A DNA stretch of 64,000 nucleotides. Source: Streptomyces sp. HM190 (GTDB taxonomy: Bacteria > Actinomycetota > Actinomycetes > Streptomycetales > Streptomycetaceae). The first letter of the stretch is position 1. Every line of letters begins with the position of its first letter. The position numbers and the translations under genes were made by a program. Location of the stretch: positions 6,572,001 to 6,636,000 of the forward strand of contig NZ_CP047318.1 of NCBI RefSeq assembly GCF_009857135.1, written 5' to 3'. Positions 16,034-24,588 of the stretch are shown here, one piece after another. The notes beneath the pieces were generated by a model, which did not search any database, was not told the origin of the DNA, and was given only the letters and a program-made list of their open reading frames with translations.

Positions 16034-16303
16034 GTGCTCCGCTACACCACCGACAGCTCGTACGTCGTCAGGACGGTGACCCGGGGGCCCGACCGGATCG
16101 CCGTCAACCGTGCCGCGGCCCGCCGGATCACCGAGCTGCCCGAGTTCCGGGGGGCGCGGGCCGGGCAGGGCGAGGCATGGCTCAGCGACTGCGCGAACGG
16201 CCCGCTCTCGGTCAGCGAGGGGGTGGGAGGTCCCACGGAGTGGCTGCGGGCGGGCAACCTCCAGCACATGACGTACGTCGTGCGGAGCCTGCCCGGCGGC
16301 TGA
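16034..16303 (+). CDS. Hypothetical small protein, possible C-terminal remnant
   Basis: About 89 residues from GTG 16034: VLRYTTDSSYVVRTVTRGPD, RIAVNRAAARRITELPEFRG and LSVSEGVGGPTEWLRAGNLQ, ending SLPGG. Composition and codon use look real. There is no convincing ribosome site and the region upstream overlaps the UvrD remnant on the other strand, so this may be the tail of a larger lost gene. It converges on the caspase-helicase gene. No family recognised. Confidence 0.4.
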   Translation: MLRYTTDSSYVVRTVTRGPDRIAVNRAAARRITELPEFRGARAGQGEAWLSDCANGPLSVSEGVGGPTEWLRAGNLQHMTYVVRSLPGG

Positions 16304-16351
16304 GCGGGCCGCCGGGTCCGGGCGCCGAACCCGGCCGCGCTGCCCGGGGTT

Positions 16352-19300
16352 TCAGTCGAACAGCGGTGCCAGCGCGGTCTCGCCCGCCATGATCCGCCAG
16401 GCGGGCACCCGCACCGTCCGGCTCACCGGGCCGGGCTTGGCGCCGTGGCCCCCGGAGGTCAGTCCGGTGAGCAGGTCGCCTCGCGCGTGGGTGAGCCGGA
16501 GGTGCCGTGCGGGATCGTCGCCGGGCCTCGGACCGGGGTCGATCAGCACCGCCGTGTTCTGGCCGGCGTCGGTGAACAGCAGGTCCACCGGGTGTCCGCC
16601 CACCGGCACGGCCCGCTCCAGATCGGTGACGCCCCGTCCGGTCAGATACCGCTGCAGGCGGTCGGCGAGGTCCTCGCGCGCCTCGCTCACCGGGCCGGGC
16701 GGGCCGGCCTCGGCCGCGGTGCCGCCGTCGCCCGCTCCCAGGGGTGCCGAGCGCGCGGCGAGGAGGGCCGGCAGCCCGCTCTGCTCCTGCCAGAAGGCGT
16801 GGCCGCCCACGGTGAGCAGCTGCGACTTGGCCCGGGTGACCGCCACGTTCCACAGGTTGACCTGGCTCGCGACCCAGTGTGTGGTCCGGGGCGGTGTGTT
16901 GGGCGCGGCCACCGGGCTGAGCACCATCACGTCACGCTGTCCGCCCTGGAAGGTGTGGACGGTGCCGACCCGGACCCGGTCGTCGTCCCGCCAGATCCGG
17001 GCCAGTGTCTCCTTCTGCGCCCGGAACGGCGTGACCACCCCCACCGTCGCGTCCGCCGGAAGGCCCGCCAGCAATCCGTCGACCACGCGCCGCACGGCCT
17101 CCGCCTCCGCCGCGTTCCGCCAGGACCGCCCGTCGCCGCCGCGCGCCGACGCCCCGGACGGTACGTCGACCCAGCCGAGCACCGGTGCCGGGTCGGCCGC
17201 TCCCACCGGGTCGTGTCCCGGCACCTGCCGCCGCACGTCGGTCAGCACCCGCAACCGGCCGCCGTAGCAGTGGCTGTTGACGACGTCCGCGATCCGCGGG
17301 TGGCAGCGGTAGTGCTCGTCGAGGAGCAGCGCGCCCTCGCCGTGCTGTTCGGCCGCGTGGTACGAGGAGTACACGTGGTAGGTGAGGCGGTGGTGCTCCA
17401 GTTGCGCGGCGCTCAGCCCCGCCCGCGTCCGTGCCTGCCGCTCCTGTTGCGGTGACACTCCGGGGATGTGCCCGAGCTGCATGGGGTCACCGATGATCAG
17501 TGCCCGCCGGGCCCGGAACAGCAGCGGCAGCACCGAGGGGATGGAGCACTGGCTGGCCTCGTCGATGACGACGAGGTCGAACAGCTTCGGGGTGAGTTCC
17601 AGCTGCCGCACCGAGTGGGTGCTGACGGCCCATCCCTTGACGAGGGTCATCAGGTTCTTCTGGCTGCGCTGGTAGCCGGAGCGGCGGCGGAGCGCCTGGA
17701 GCCGCTGGTTCATGAGCCCGGCGGCCCGGTCGAGGGTCTCGGCGGACAGCGCGCGGGACAGTTCCGCCGCCAGGCCGGACAGCGCCTCCGCCGTCGCCGA
17801 CCGGGACGCCTTGAGTCCGTCCTCGTCCCAGTCCCTCTGTCCGCGGACGAGTTCGCGCACCTCCCGCTCCACGGTCACGATGTCGGCCAGGGACTCCAGC
17901 AACCCGGGCGGCACCGGTCGTGCCGCCGCCCACTGCGGCCACGCGGGTTGGGCCCCGTCGGGCTGCTCCGCGCCCGCCGAGACCAGTGCGGCGAGCGCAC
18001 GGCCGCGCCGCCATGTCCCCAGCTGCCACCAGCGGGCCCCGGCCGTCTTCCGGGCCCGGTCCGCCCACCGGCCCAACGCTGCCGGGCCGTCCGCGTCCGC
18101 CGCCCAGGCCCCTTCGAGGAGGGGCAGGGGCAGCTCCAGTCCGGCCGCCCGCTCCTCCCGGTCGCCGAGCAGTTCCAGCAGCCGCGTCTCCTCACCGACG
18201 CGGTGTGCCGCTTCCGCCCGCAGCCGGTCGGCCGTGTCCCGGGTGTTGCGCAGTTCGCCGCCGACGGTGGCCGATCCGCGGCGCGGCGCCGGAACCGGTT
18301 CGGCGAGCAGCCGTTCCAGTTTGGCGGCCTCCCGCTCCAGTGCCTCCGCGTTGCCCGTTCGCATCAGCAGGCCGGGCGCGATGTCGTCGCAGCGCTGGGC
18401 GACGACGTTCACGGCCTCGTTGTTGGTGGAGGCGACCAGCACCGACTGTCCCGCGGCGACGCAGGTGGTGACGACCGCCGTGACGACCTCGCTCTTGCCG
18501 GTGCCGGGTGGGCCCGTCGCCACCGTCAGCGGCCGGCTCATCGCCGAGGCGATCACCTGTTCCTGGCTCTCGTTGCACGGCCCCGGAGCGACGGGGGTCA
18601 CCGGGTTCGCCGAGGCAGCCGTCGTGGCCGGTGCCTGCCGGGCCCCGCCGTTCAGCAGCGCGTCCAGGGCGGTGCCCGTGATCTGCGCGGTCCGCGTGGA
18701 GATCTCCAGCAGGTTGTCCACGAGCGCCTGGGTGGCCATTGCCTCCGCACCGGACGGCACCAGCAGCACGGCCGCGTTGTGCGCGCCGGGCCGCAGTGCC
18801 TGCATGACCGTGCGGTCGCTGAGCGCGGACGGGTCCAGCGGTTCGAGTTCCGGCAGCCCCAGCTCGTCCAGCAACTCCCGGACGGCGCGCAGCATCTGGG
18901 CGTCGTTGCCCTCCTGCCAGGCCGGCTGCCAGCGGGCGACCAGGTCGGCGGCGTCGCCCGCGTCGAGGAGCTCCGAGACGACGCCGCTGTGCAGGGACGG
19001 CACGCCGCTGGGCCGCAGCACGTCCCGGCCGTTCTCGTCCGGCGCCAGCTCCATCTGCTGAATCAGCAGCGGCGCCAGCTCGACCGTCGCGCGCCGCCCC
19101 CGGCCCCCGTCACGCGAGGGGAGCGTGATCGCCGGATACCCGTACCAGTACTCCTGCCGCGTCCCCGCCCCGCCGTCCGCCCCGGCCCGCCCGTCCTGGG
19201 GCCGGGGCAGGGACCCGGGCGCGACGATGTGCGGTCCGCGGCCCGACTGGATGGTCTCCTCGCCCTGGCCCAGCAGGAAGTACTTCTCGTCGCGGCCGGC

Positions 19301-20254
19301 GTCCCGGTCGGGCCGCATTCCGGCCGCCGCCTGCGCGGTGAGGCAGTCCGCGTAGTACCGCAGCAGCCGCTGCGGGTCGACGCCGTCCCGGTCGTCCGCC
19401 TCGGCCAGTTCCCGGGCCTTCAGCAGCGCGGGGGAGCGCCGGGCGGCCTCGGTGGCGTCGTGGGGGAGCGCGGGCAGGCGTACGGGCCGGGCCACCGACC
19501 GGGCGAAGGGGAGGCTCCGGGTGGCCCTGATCGTGGACTTGGTGGGCCGCTGCTCCTCCGGGACGCCGTCGCGGGTCATCTGGGCGGTCAGGTAGTCGAA
19601 GAGGTCGTCCGGCGTGATCCAGCCGCCGTCCTTGATCCGGCCGTTGCGCAGCCCTTCGACGATCTCCCCGGTGAACCGGGAGGTGCCGAGGCCCGACCCG
19701 GGCGGCGCCATCGCGGAGGCCGCCTGGAGGGCGTCGGACGCGGTGATGAAGTACACGCCGGTCGGCTTCAGCAGGGTGCTCGGCGTGGGCCGGTCCGGTT
19801 CCCCCGCCGGGCCCTTGGCGGTCCAGCCCTGGACGACGGAACCACTGGAGCAGCAGTCCAGCAGCACCAGTTTGGAGGCGGCCCGGCAGGACTGGAGCAT
19901 CCGCTCCAGGAACTCCGCCGGCACCGCCGTGCCCGGCAGGTCGGCGGGATCGGTGTCGCGGGTCAGGAAGTACAGCTGGCCGTCCTGCTCGCAGTACTCC
20001 CCGTGCCCGCTGAAGTAGAGCAGCGCGGTCTCGCTGGGCAGCCGGGCCTCCAGGAACGTCTCGACGGCGTGCAGCATCTCCGCGCGCGTCGGCTCGGCGG
20101 CCACCGCGCACTCGTTGTACATGCCGATCCCGGTGTTCTCCAGCACGGCCCGCATGTAGTGCAGGTCGGCCCGCACCGCCGAAAGGTTCTGGTACGCCTC
20201 GCTGTCGTACGTGGAGACACCGACGAGTAACGCGTGGCGGTCGTTGTCCGTCAT
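16352..20254 (-). CDS. Metacaspase-SF1 helicase fusion (predicted conflict/defence effector)
   Basis: 1300 residues. Domain 1 (about 1-250) is a caspase-fold peptidase (C14): opening strand HALLVGVSTYDSEAYQNL, catalytic His84 in YFSGHGE and Cys135 in LLDCCSSG. A linker domain (about 270-560) has no recognised fold. Domain 2 (about 560-1160) is a UPF1-like SF1 helicase: Walker A GPPGTGKS (581-588), DEAS Walker B (898-901), GDPMQLGH (922-929), EHYRCHPRI (980-988), HTFQGGQRD (1100-1108) and NVAVTRAKS (1136-1144). The end (about 1205-1275, HPVDLLFTDAGQNTAVLIDP) faintly resembles restriction-endonuclease-fold tails but lacks the usual Lys. It lies 6 bases after an EACC1-like gene, so they form an operon. 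I infer that the helicase/ATPase senses nucleic acid and licenses the protease. Substrate unknown. Confidence 0.88.
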   Translation of the reverse strand: MTDNDRHALLVGVSTYDSEAYQNLSAVRADLHYMRAVLENTGIGMYNECAVAAEPTRAEMLHAVETFLEARLPSETALLYFSGHGEYCEQDGQLYFLTRDTDPADLPGTAVPAEFLERMLQSCRAASKLVLLDCCSSGSVVQGWTAKGPAGEPDRPTPSTLLKPTGVYFITASDALQAASAMAPPGSGLGTSRFTGEIVEGLRNGRIKDGGWITPDDLFDYLTAQMTRDGVPEEQRPTKSTIRATRSLPFARSVARPVRLPALPHDATEAARRSPALLKARELAEADDRDGVDPQRLLRYYADCLTAQAAAGMRPDRDAGRDEKYFLLGQGEETIQSGRGPHIVAPGSLPRPQDGRAGADGGAGTRQEYWYGYPAITLPSRDGGRGRRATVELAPLLIQQMELAPDENGRDVLRPSGVPSLHSGVVSELLDAGDAADLVARWQPAWQEGNDAQMLRAVRELLDELGLPELEPLDPSALSDRTVMQALRPGAHNAAVLLVPSGAEAMATQALVDNLLEISTRTAQITGTALDALLNGGARQAPATTAASANPVTPVAPGPCNESQEQVIASAMSRPLTVATGPPGTGKSEVVTAVVTTCVAAGQSVLVASTNNEAVNVVAQRCDDIAPGLLMRTGNAEALEREAAKLERLLAEPVPAPRRGSATVGGELRNTRDTADRLRAEAAHRVGEETRLLELLGDREERAAGLELPLPLLEGAWAADADGPAALGRWADRARKTAGARWWQLGTWRRGRALAALVSAGAEQPDGAQPAWPQWAAARPVPPGLLESLADIVTVEREVRELVRGQRDWDEDGLKASRSATAEALSGLAAELSRALSAETLDRAAGLMNQRLQALRRRSGYQRSQKNLMTLVKGWAVSTHSVRQLELTPKLFDLVVIDEASQCSIPSVLPLLFRARRALIIGDPMQLGHIPGVSPQQERQARTRAGLSAAQLEHHRLTYHVYSSYHAAEQHGEGALLLDEHYRCHPRIADVVNSHCYGGRLRVLTDVRRQVPGHDPVGAADPAPVLGWVDVPSGASARGGDGRSWRNAAEAEAVRRVVDGLLAGLPADATVGVVTPFRAQKETLARIWRDDDRVRVGTVHTFQGGQRDVMVLSPVAAPNTPPRTTHWVASQVNLWNVAVTRAKSQLLTVGGHAFWQEQSGLPALLAARSAPLGAGDGGTAAEAGPPGPVSEAREDLADRLQRYLTGRGVTDLERAVPVGGHPVDLLFTDAGQNTAVLIDPGPRPGDDPARHLRLTHARGDLLTGLTSGGHGAKPGPVSRTVRVPAWRIMAGETALAPLFD

Positions 20255-20260
20255 CGCCGC

Positions 20261-20647
20261 TCAGCCCGCCGCCGTGCCGTCGCCGTCGCCGCCGTCCGCG
20301 AGGAACCGCTCGACGAGCGTGTCGTCCTCGCGGGCCTCCTTGCCGGTGATGCGCAGGACCGCCCCGTCGGGCCGCTTGACGACGAGGGTGCGCTGAGGGA
20401 TCCGCGCCAGCCACACCTGCACCAGCGCGGCGACGAACGAACCGGCGCTCAGCAGCAGCCCGACGGTCTCGGCGGACGGGCCGCCCTTGTCGCCGACCCC
20501 CGCAAGGCTGCCCGGTTCGGGCAGGTCCATCCTGGCCGTGGAGTCCGCCTCCGCGAGCGCGGCGAGCAGTTCGCGTGCGTCCTTGCGGGCGCGCAGCGGG
20601 TCCTCGTCGACGACGGAGATCCGGTATCCGCTGTGGTTGTCGTGCAT
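20261..20647 (-). CDS. EACC1-like protein (effector-associated constant component)
   Basis: 128 residues from ATG 20647 with GGGGGAG 12 bases upstream. The layout is that of EACC1 proteins known from comparative surveys of actinobacterial conflict systems. A first strand/helix unit (YRISVVDEDPLRARKDAREL) comes first, then a Gly-rich linker (GSLAGVGDKGG), a hydrophobic helix (ETVGLLLSAGSFVAALVQVW) and a C-terminal strand pair (QRTLVVKRPDGAVLRITGKE). In known loci EACC1 stands directly upstream of variable effectors such as caspases or trypsins and is thought to couple them to a membrane or sensing step. Here it precedes the caspase-helicase by 6 bases. Assignment is by pattern, not alignment. 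Confidence 0.7.
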   Translation of the reverse strand: MHDNHSGYRISVVDEDPLRARKDARELLAALAEADSTARMDLPEPGSLAGVGDKGGPSAETVGLLLSAGSFVAALVQVWLARIPQRTLVVKRPDGAVLRITGKEAREDDTLVERFLADGGDGDGTAAG

Positions 20648-20792
20648 GGCGTTCTCGTGCTCCCCCTGGGTCCGTCGGCTCCTTGCCGGGCGAACGACAC
20701 TAGCGTCCACCACTGACACCGACGGTCCAACGGGCCCTGTCCGCCCCGGCGTTGGCGTGAACACGCTTGCCGATGGCCGGGTCGCGCGCGGC

Positions 20793-21263
20793 TCATGCCA
20801 GGCGCAGTTCCGCCCACACCGTCTTGCCCGGCGCGCCGTCGCGCCGCGCGACTTCCCAGCGGGTCGCCAGTCCCGCGACGATCAGCAGACCCCGGCCGGA
20901 CTCCGCGTCGCCCGGCGGTTCCGCGTCGGTGAGCACGGGCACGCGTTCGGTGCGGGTGTCGCTGACCTCGACGCGCACGGTGCCGGTGGCGTGGGTGAGC
21001 CGGACGTGGAAGTCCCGTCCGGCGACATGCCCGTGCCGGACGGCGTTGGCGGCCAGCTCGGCGGTGATCAGCGTGAGGGCTTCGTTGACCCGGCCGCCGT
21101 ACGGGTGTCCCCACGTGTCGAGCCGGTGGGACACCAGTCTGCGGGCCAGGCGGGCGCCGCGCGGGGAGGAGGTGAACGCCATCGCGAACTCGTGCAGGGG
21201 GTGGGCCGTTTCGGCCTCGGCGCCGGGGGTGTGTACCCGGGGGGTGGAGATTCGGCTGTTCAT
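20793..21263 (-). CDS. ATP-binding HATPase (anti-sigma/regulatory kinase-like)
   Basis: 156 residues from ATG 21263. A single GHKL/HATPase fold of the streptomycete anti-sigma-like type is present. The N box is ALTLITAELAANAVRHGHVA (about 81-100), the G1 region VRVEVSDTRTERVP, and the G2 region ESGRGLLIVAGLATRWEVAR. It has no membrane segment or phospho-acceptor domain. Streptomyces encodes dozens of these, often beside a DUF397/XRE pair as here. It is divergent from the Scr1-like regulator at 21411 with 147 bases between, which must hold both promoters. The partner is unknown. Confidence 0.85.
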   Translation of the reverse strand: MNSRISTPRVHTPGAEAETAHPLHEFAMAFTSSPRGARLARRLVSHRLDTWGHPYGGRVNEALTLITAELAANAVRHGHVAGRDFHVRLTHATGTVRVEVSDTRTERVPVLTDAEPPGDAESGRGLLIVAGLATRWEVARRDGAPGKTVWAELRLA

Positions 21264-21410
21264 GTGGCCCACGCTGCCGGTGCGGTCCTAGCGTGGCCGG
21301 ATACGGCGCGCATACGGGCCGTCGCTGTAAGTGGCCGATGTGCGGGTGTAGGCGGGACGGAGCGTGACGGTCGGCGCGGGGGCGCGTTGGCCGAGGGAGG
21401 TGGTACGGGG

Positions 21411-22283
21411 ATGAGTGAACCGACACGGCTGGTGGACGGGGCGTCCGGGGGCGGCGAGGGTGAGGAGCGGCATCCGGAGTCGGACGCCGGCTCCGGGGTC
21501 CTGCGGGTCTTCGGGCGCCAGTTGAAACGGTTTCGGGTGCGGGCGGGCATGGAGCGGCCCGAGTTCGGCTCGCTGACGGGGTACTCGGTGTCGACCATCG
21601 CCGCGTACGAGCAGGGGCGCCGGGTGCCGCCGCCGAGGTTCATCGACCAGGCGGACGAGGTGCTGGACGCGGGCGGGGTCCTCCAGGAGATGAAGGAGGA
21701 GGTGGCTCGGGCTCAGTATCCGGCGTTCTTCCGGGATGCGGCGAGGTTGGAGGGGGAGGCGGTTGAGCTGCACGTGTACGCGACGAAGGCTGTCCCAGGG
21801 CTCCTCCAGTCCGACGAGTACGCGCGAGCGGTGTTCACCATGTGGCGGCCGTTGCTGGCGCAGGACCTGATCGAGGAGCGGGTGGCGGCCCGTCTCGCCC
21901 GGCAGGAGATCTTCGCTCGTGTGCCACAGCCCACCATCAGCTTCGTCATCGAAGAGGCTGTGCTGAGAAGGCCACTCGGGGGTCGGGCGGTCATGCGGGG
22001 GCAGCTGGAGCAAATCCTGCTGTACGGCCAGCACCGCAACGTCGAAATTCAGGTGGTGCCCACCGACTTGGAAGAGCACGCTGGACTTGAGGGGCCGTTC
22101 ACCTTGATCGAGACGCGTGACGGGCGCAGGATCGCTTACGTGGAGGGGTACAAGGACAGCCGCCTGCATACGGAACGCAGGGCGGTCCGGGAGCTTGAGG
22201 AGCAGTACGGCATCCTCAGAGCCCAAGCGCTCACCCCACGTGCGTCACTGGCCTTCGTCGAAAAGTTGCTGGGAGAACAATGA
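21411..22283 (+). CDS. XRE regulator with DUF5753 (Scr1/WhiJ type)
   Basis: 290 residues. HTH near 40-100 (VFGRQLKRFRVRAGMERPEF, GYSVSTIAAYEQGRRVPPPR) followed by the ligand/partner domain typical of this family (ATKAVPGLLQSDEYARAVFT ... TISFVIEEAVLRRPLGG ... NVEIQVVPTDLEEHAGLEGP FTLIE). These proteins pair with a small DUF397 protein and act in development or as toxin-antitoxin-like switches. The DUF397 gene follows with an ATGA overlap, so the two are translationally coupled. GGGAGG lies upstream of the start. Assignment to family is firm; the target genes are unknown. Confidence 0.9.
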   Translation: MSEPTRLVDGASGGGEGEERHPESDAGSGVLRVFGRQLKRFRVRAGMERPEFGSLTGYSVSTIAAYEQGRRVPPPRFIDQADEVLDAGGVLQEMKEEVARAQYPAFFRDAARLEGEAVELHVYATKAVPGLLQSDEYARAVFTMWRPLLAQDLIEERVAARLARQEIFARVPQPTISFVIEEAVLRRPLGGRAVMRGQLEQILLYGQHRNVEIQVVPTDLEEHAGLEGPFTLIETRDGRRIAYVEGYKDSRLHTERRAVRELEEQYGILRAQALTPRASLAFVEKLLGEQ

Positions 22284-22477
22284 ACGCCGAGAAGTCCACC
22301 GGTTCTGCGTTGGCGTGGTTCAAGAGCAGTTACAGCACGGGCTCGGGCGGGGAGTGCATCGAGGTCGCCGTCTGCCCTCGTGTCGTTCGAGTGCGCGACT
22401 CCAAGGACGTAGCTCGTCGCGGCCTTGCGGTCGATGCTGAGGCTTGGACAGCGTTTGTCGGCTTCGCTGCTCAGTGA
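22280..22477 (+). CDS. DUF397 protein, partner of the Scr1-like regulator
   Basis: 65 residues with the family signature: WFKSSYSTGSGGECIEVAVC near 14-33 and VRVRDSKD near 37-44, then the usual WTAFVGFA end. DUF397 proteins bind and antagonise their XRE partner, which is encoded just upstream with a 4-base overlap. A 14-bp terminator follows the stop. Full length for the family. Confidence 0.92.
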   Translation: MNAEKSTGSALAWFKSSYSTGSGGECIEVAVCPRVVRVRDSKDVARRGLAVDAEAWTAFVGFAAQ

Positions 22478-22481
22478 GCGG

Positions 22482-22518
22482 TAGGTCTGCCCCCGGCCCT
22501 GGGTCGGGGGCAGACCTA
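22482..22518. terminator. 14-bp hairpin after the DUF397 gene
   Basis: TAGGTCTGCCCCCG pairs exactly with CGGGGGCAGACCTA around a 9-base loop, five bases after the stop codon. Confidence 0.85.
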
Positions 22519-22538
22519 TGTGCCGCCTGGTCGACCGA

Positions 22539-22849
22539 CTACGCGTTCGTCTTCTCGCGGACAGACGGAGTCCAGCGCCCAGCTGCGATCTCGGCGTCCA
22601 GCCGCGCCTGGAAGTGATCGTGCGCCGCCCGCATCTCGGTCTCGCGGTCGGCCTTGTAGAAGGGCGCCTGGTAGCCCTCGGGGGGCGGGGTGCGCTCCGG
22701 GTCTTCCAGGTGGGCCATGAGGCCGAGGTAGTCCTGCCATTCACCTGGCCCATCCCGCCCTGCCCGATCCGGCCGGGCAGTTCGTAACCGCCCAGCTCGC
22801 GAGGGCCGTCGGGGCTGAGGGGCGCGATGTGCACGAAGGGCCTCACCAT
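22539..22849 (-). pseudogene. Ser/Thr protein kinase remnant
   Basis: The 5' piece on the minus strand reads IAPLSPDGPRELGGYELPGR then IGQGGMGQV, the start and glycine-rich loop of a Pkn-type kinase. At about 22740 the frame breaks, and another frame gives WQDYLGLMAHLEDPERTPPP, EGYQAPFYKADRETEMRAAH and RWTPSVREKTNA before TAG at 22539, the tail of a different or deleted region. The whole catalytic domain (HRD, DFG) is absent. It sits just before the promoter of the SMC operon. Confidence 0.6.
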
Positions 22850-23034
22850 CGGGCGGAACCGGCGTCCACGGTCACGCCAGACCACCGCCCGCCCCCGCGG
22901 GAGGCCGGTCACCGCCCATTCCCCGGCAGACCGGGGCGCACACCCCTCTTCCGGGACACGGCCCGTGATGTCGGTGCCGCCCTCTACGGTGGAGATCACC
23001 GATGCCGCCAGGGCGGTGGGGAGGGACGACGAGC

Positions 23035-24588
23035 GTGCGCAGGGTGCCACCGGAGATGTTCCGGTTCACGACCGGAGAGAAGGCCGACCTGTACGGGGCG
23101 GTGCTGGACGCCTTCGGCGTGGCCGGCGAGCATCTCGAAACCACGCTGGGGGCCGACGCGGTGCGCGAGCGACTGCGCCAGGTGGGCTGGGTGGCGGACG
23201 TCGACGACGCGGAACTGCACGACGCGCTCGGCCGGCTCGTGAAGTGGGACCTCCTCGACGTCGTGCACAACCACGCCGAGAACTACCGCACGGCCGAGGA
23301 GTACGAGCGGCGCAACCTCCAGTACTCGCTGACCCGCCGGGGTGAGGCGGCTCTCGCCGGAGTGCGGCACGCGCTGGAGGTGCTGGCCTCCACGGGGGCG
23401 TTGCAGACGGCCGTGCTGGAGGCCATCGCCGACCGCCTGGACGACCTGTGCCTGCTGTCCAGCGAACCCGCCTCCGCCGACCGGCGGATCTTCAGCACGC
23501 TGCGCGAGCTGGAGGCACATCTGGAAGCCCTGGTGGAGAACACCAAGGCGTTCAACGGCGAACTGCAGCGCCTCCTGCGCGCCGAGGGCGCGGACCTGGA
23601 GGTCTTCCGCGAGGTCAAGGCCGCCACCGTCGCCTATCTGCAGGAGTTCCTGGTCAACCTCGACCGGCGCGGACAGGCGGTCGCCGCCGCCGTTGCCCGG
23701 GTGGAGGAGCGGGGGACCGCCATGCTGCGCGAGCGCGCCCTGCGCGGGGCCGAACTCCCCCCGGTCGCCGGTGAGGACCCCGCGGCCGGCTGGCTGGAGA
23801 GCAGGCGGGCGCGCTGGGCGGGCCTGCGGGCCTGGTTCCTGCCGGACGACGGGGCACGGCCCCGGATCGAGCAGCTGCACGACATCGCCCGGCGCGCCAT
23901 CGTCTCGCTGCTGCAGGTCCTGGAACGGATCAACGAGTCACGGCGCCGCTCCTCCAGCGCCGTACAGGACTTCCGGGAGCTGGCGCGCTGGTTCGCCGCC
24001 GCCCCGGCGGAGGAGGACCTGCACCGGCTGTGGTCGGCCGCCTTCGGACTCGGCCCGGCGCGCCACGCCCACCTCGCCCACCCGGACCCGGAGTTGATCC
24101 CGTCGTCCCGTTCCTGGTCCGAGGCCCCGCCCGTGGAGGTGTCGGCGCTGCTGCGGACCAGCGGACGGACGGAGCGCTTCACCCGCACGGCCAGGGTGCG
24201 GGACGTCACGGCCGTCAGGGCCGAGCGTGCGGAGCGGGCCCGCGCGGAGCGGGCGGAACTCGCGCGTGCCTGGCAGGCGTTGCGGACGGACGGCCCCGTG
24301 CGCCTGTCCTCCTTCGGCACCCTGGATCCCGCCGTCTTCGAGCGGCTGCTCGACCTGGTGGGCCGGGCCCTGGCCGCCCGGCCGGACACGACCGGCTCAC
24401 GCCGCGCCACGACGGGGGACGGCCGGGTGGAGATCGCGCTGTCCCCGCCTCCCGACGAGCGCACCGCCGTACTGCGCACGACGAAGGGCACACTCGCCGG
24501 ACCGGACTACGTCGTCCTCATCACCGCGGCGGGCGGAGCGAACCCCCTCCCCCGGCCGGGCGCCGCGCGGCGGGAGGCAGCCGGATGA
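23035..24588 (+). CDS. jetA: TIGR02677/DUF2397 protein, Wadjet JetA-like (kleisin role)
   Basis: 517 residues from GTG 23035 with GGGGAGG ten bases upstream. It begins with PPEMFRFTTGEKADLYGAVL, the family opening, then a winged-helix-like N-domain, long helical stretches (FSTLRELEAHLEALVENTKA; coiled coil about 150-260) and a C-terminal part. It is the first of four overlapping genes matching TIGR02677-02678-02680-02679. In Wadjet systems the first protein is the kleisin that links the SMC heads with the nuclease. Each next start overlaps the previous stop by 4 bases. Family call is by sequence memory; which Wadjet type (I think III) should be checked. Confidence 0.82.
   Translation: MRRVPPEMFRFTTGEKADLYGAVLDAFGVAGEHLETTLGADAVRERLRQVGWVADVDDAELHDALGRLVKWDLLDVVHNHAENYRTAEEYERRNLQYSLTRRGEAALAGVRHALEVLASTGALQTAVLEAIADRLDDLCLLSSEPASADRRIFSTLRELEAHLEALVENTKAFNGELQRLLRAEGADLEVFREVKAATVAYLQEFLVNLDRRGQAVAAAVARVEERGTAMLRERALRGAELPPVAGEDPAAGWLESRRARWAGLRAWFLPDDGARPRIEQLHDIARRAIVSLLQVLERINESRRRSSSAVQDFRELARWFAAAPAEEDLHRLWSAAFGLGPARHAHLAHPDPELIPSSRSWSEAPPVEVSALLRTSGRTERFTRTARVRDVTAVRAERAERARAERAELARAWQALRTDGPVRLSSFGTLDPAVFERLLDLVGRALAARPDTTGSRRATTGDGRVEIALSPPPDERTAVLRTTKGTLAGPDYVVLITAAGGANPLPRPGAARREAAG

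Noticed and set aside
14952..16079. Long plus-strand open frame of 375 codons
   Set aside because: It runs antisense to the UvrD remnant, has no motif or ribosome site and the composition of a GC-shadow frame.
17468..20230. Plus-strand open frame of 920 codons opposite the caspase-helicase gene
   Set aside because: Its codon-position bias is that of the mirror strand of a real gene; the protein is Arg/Gly/Val low-complexity without domains.
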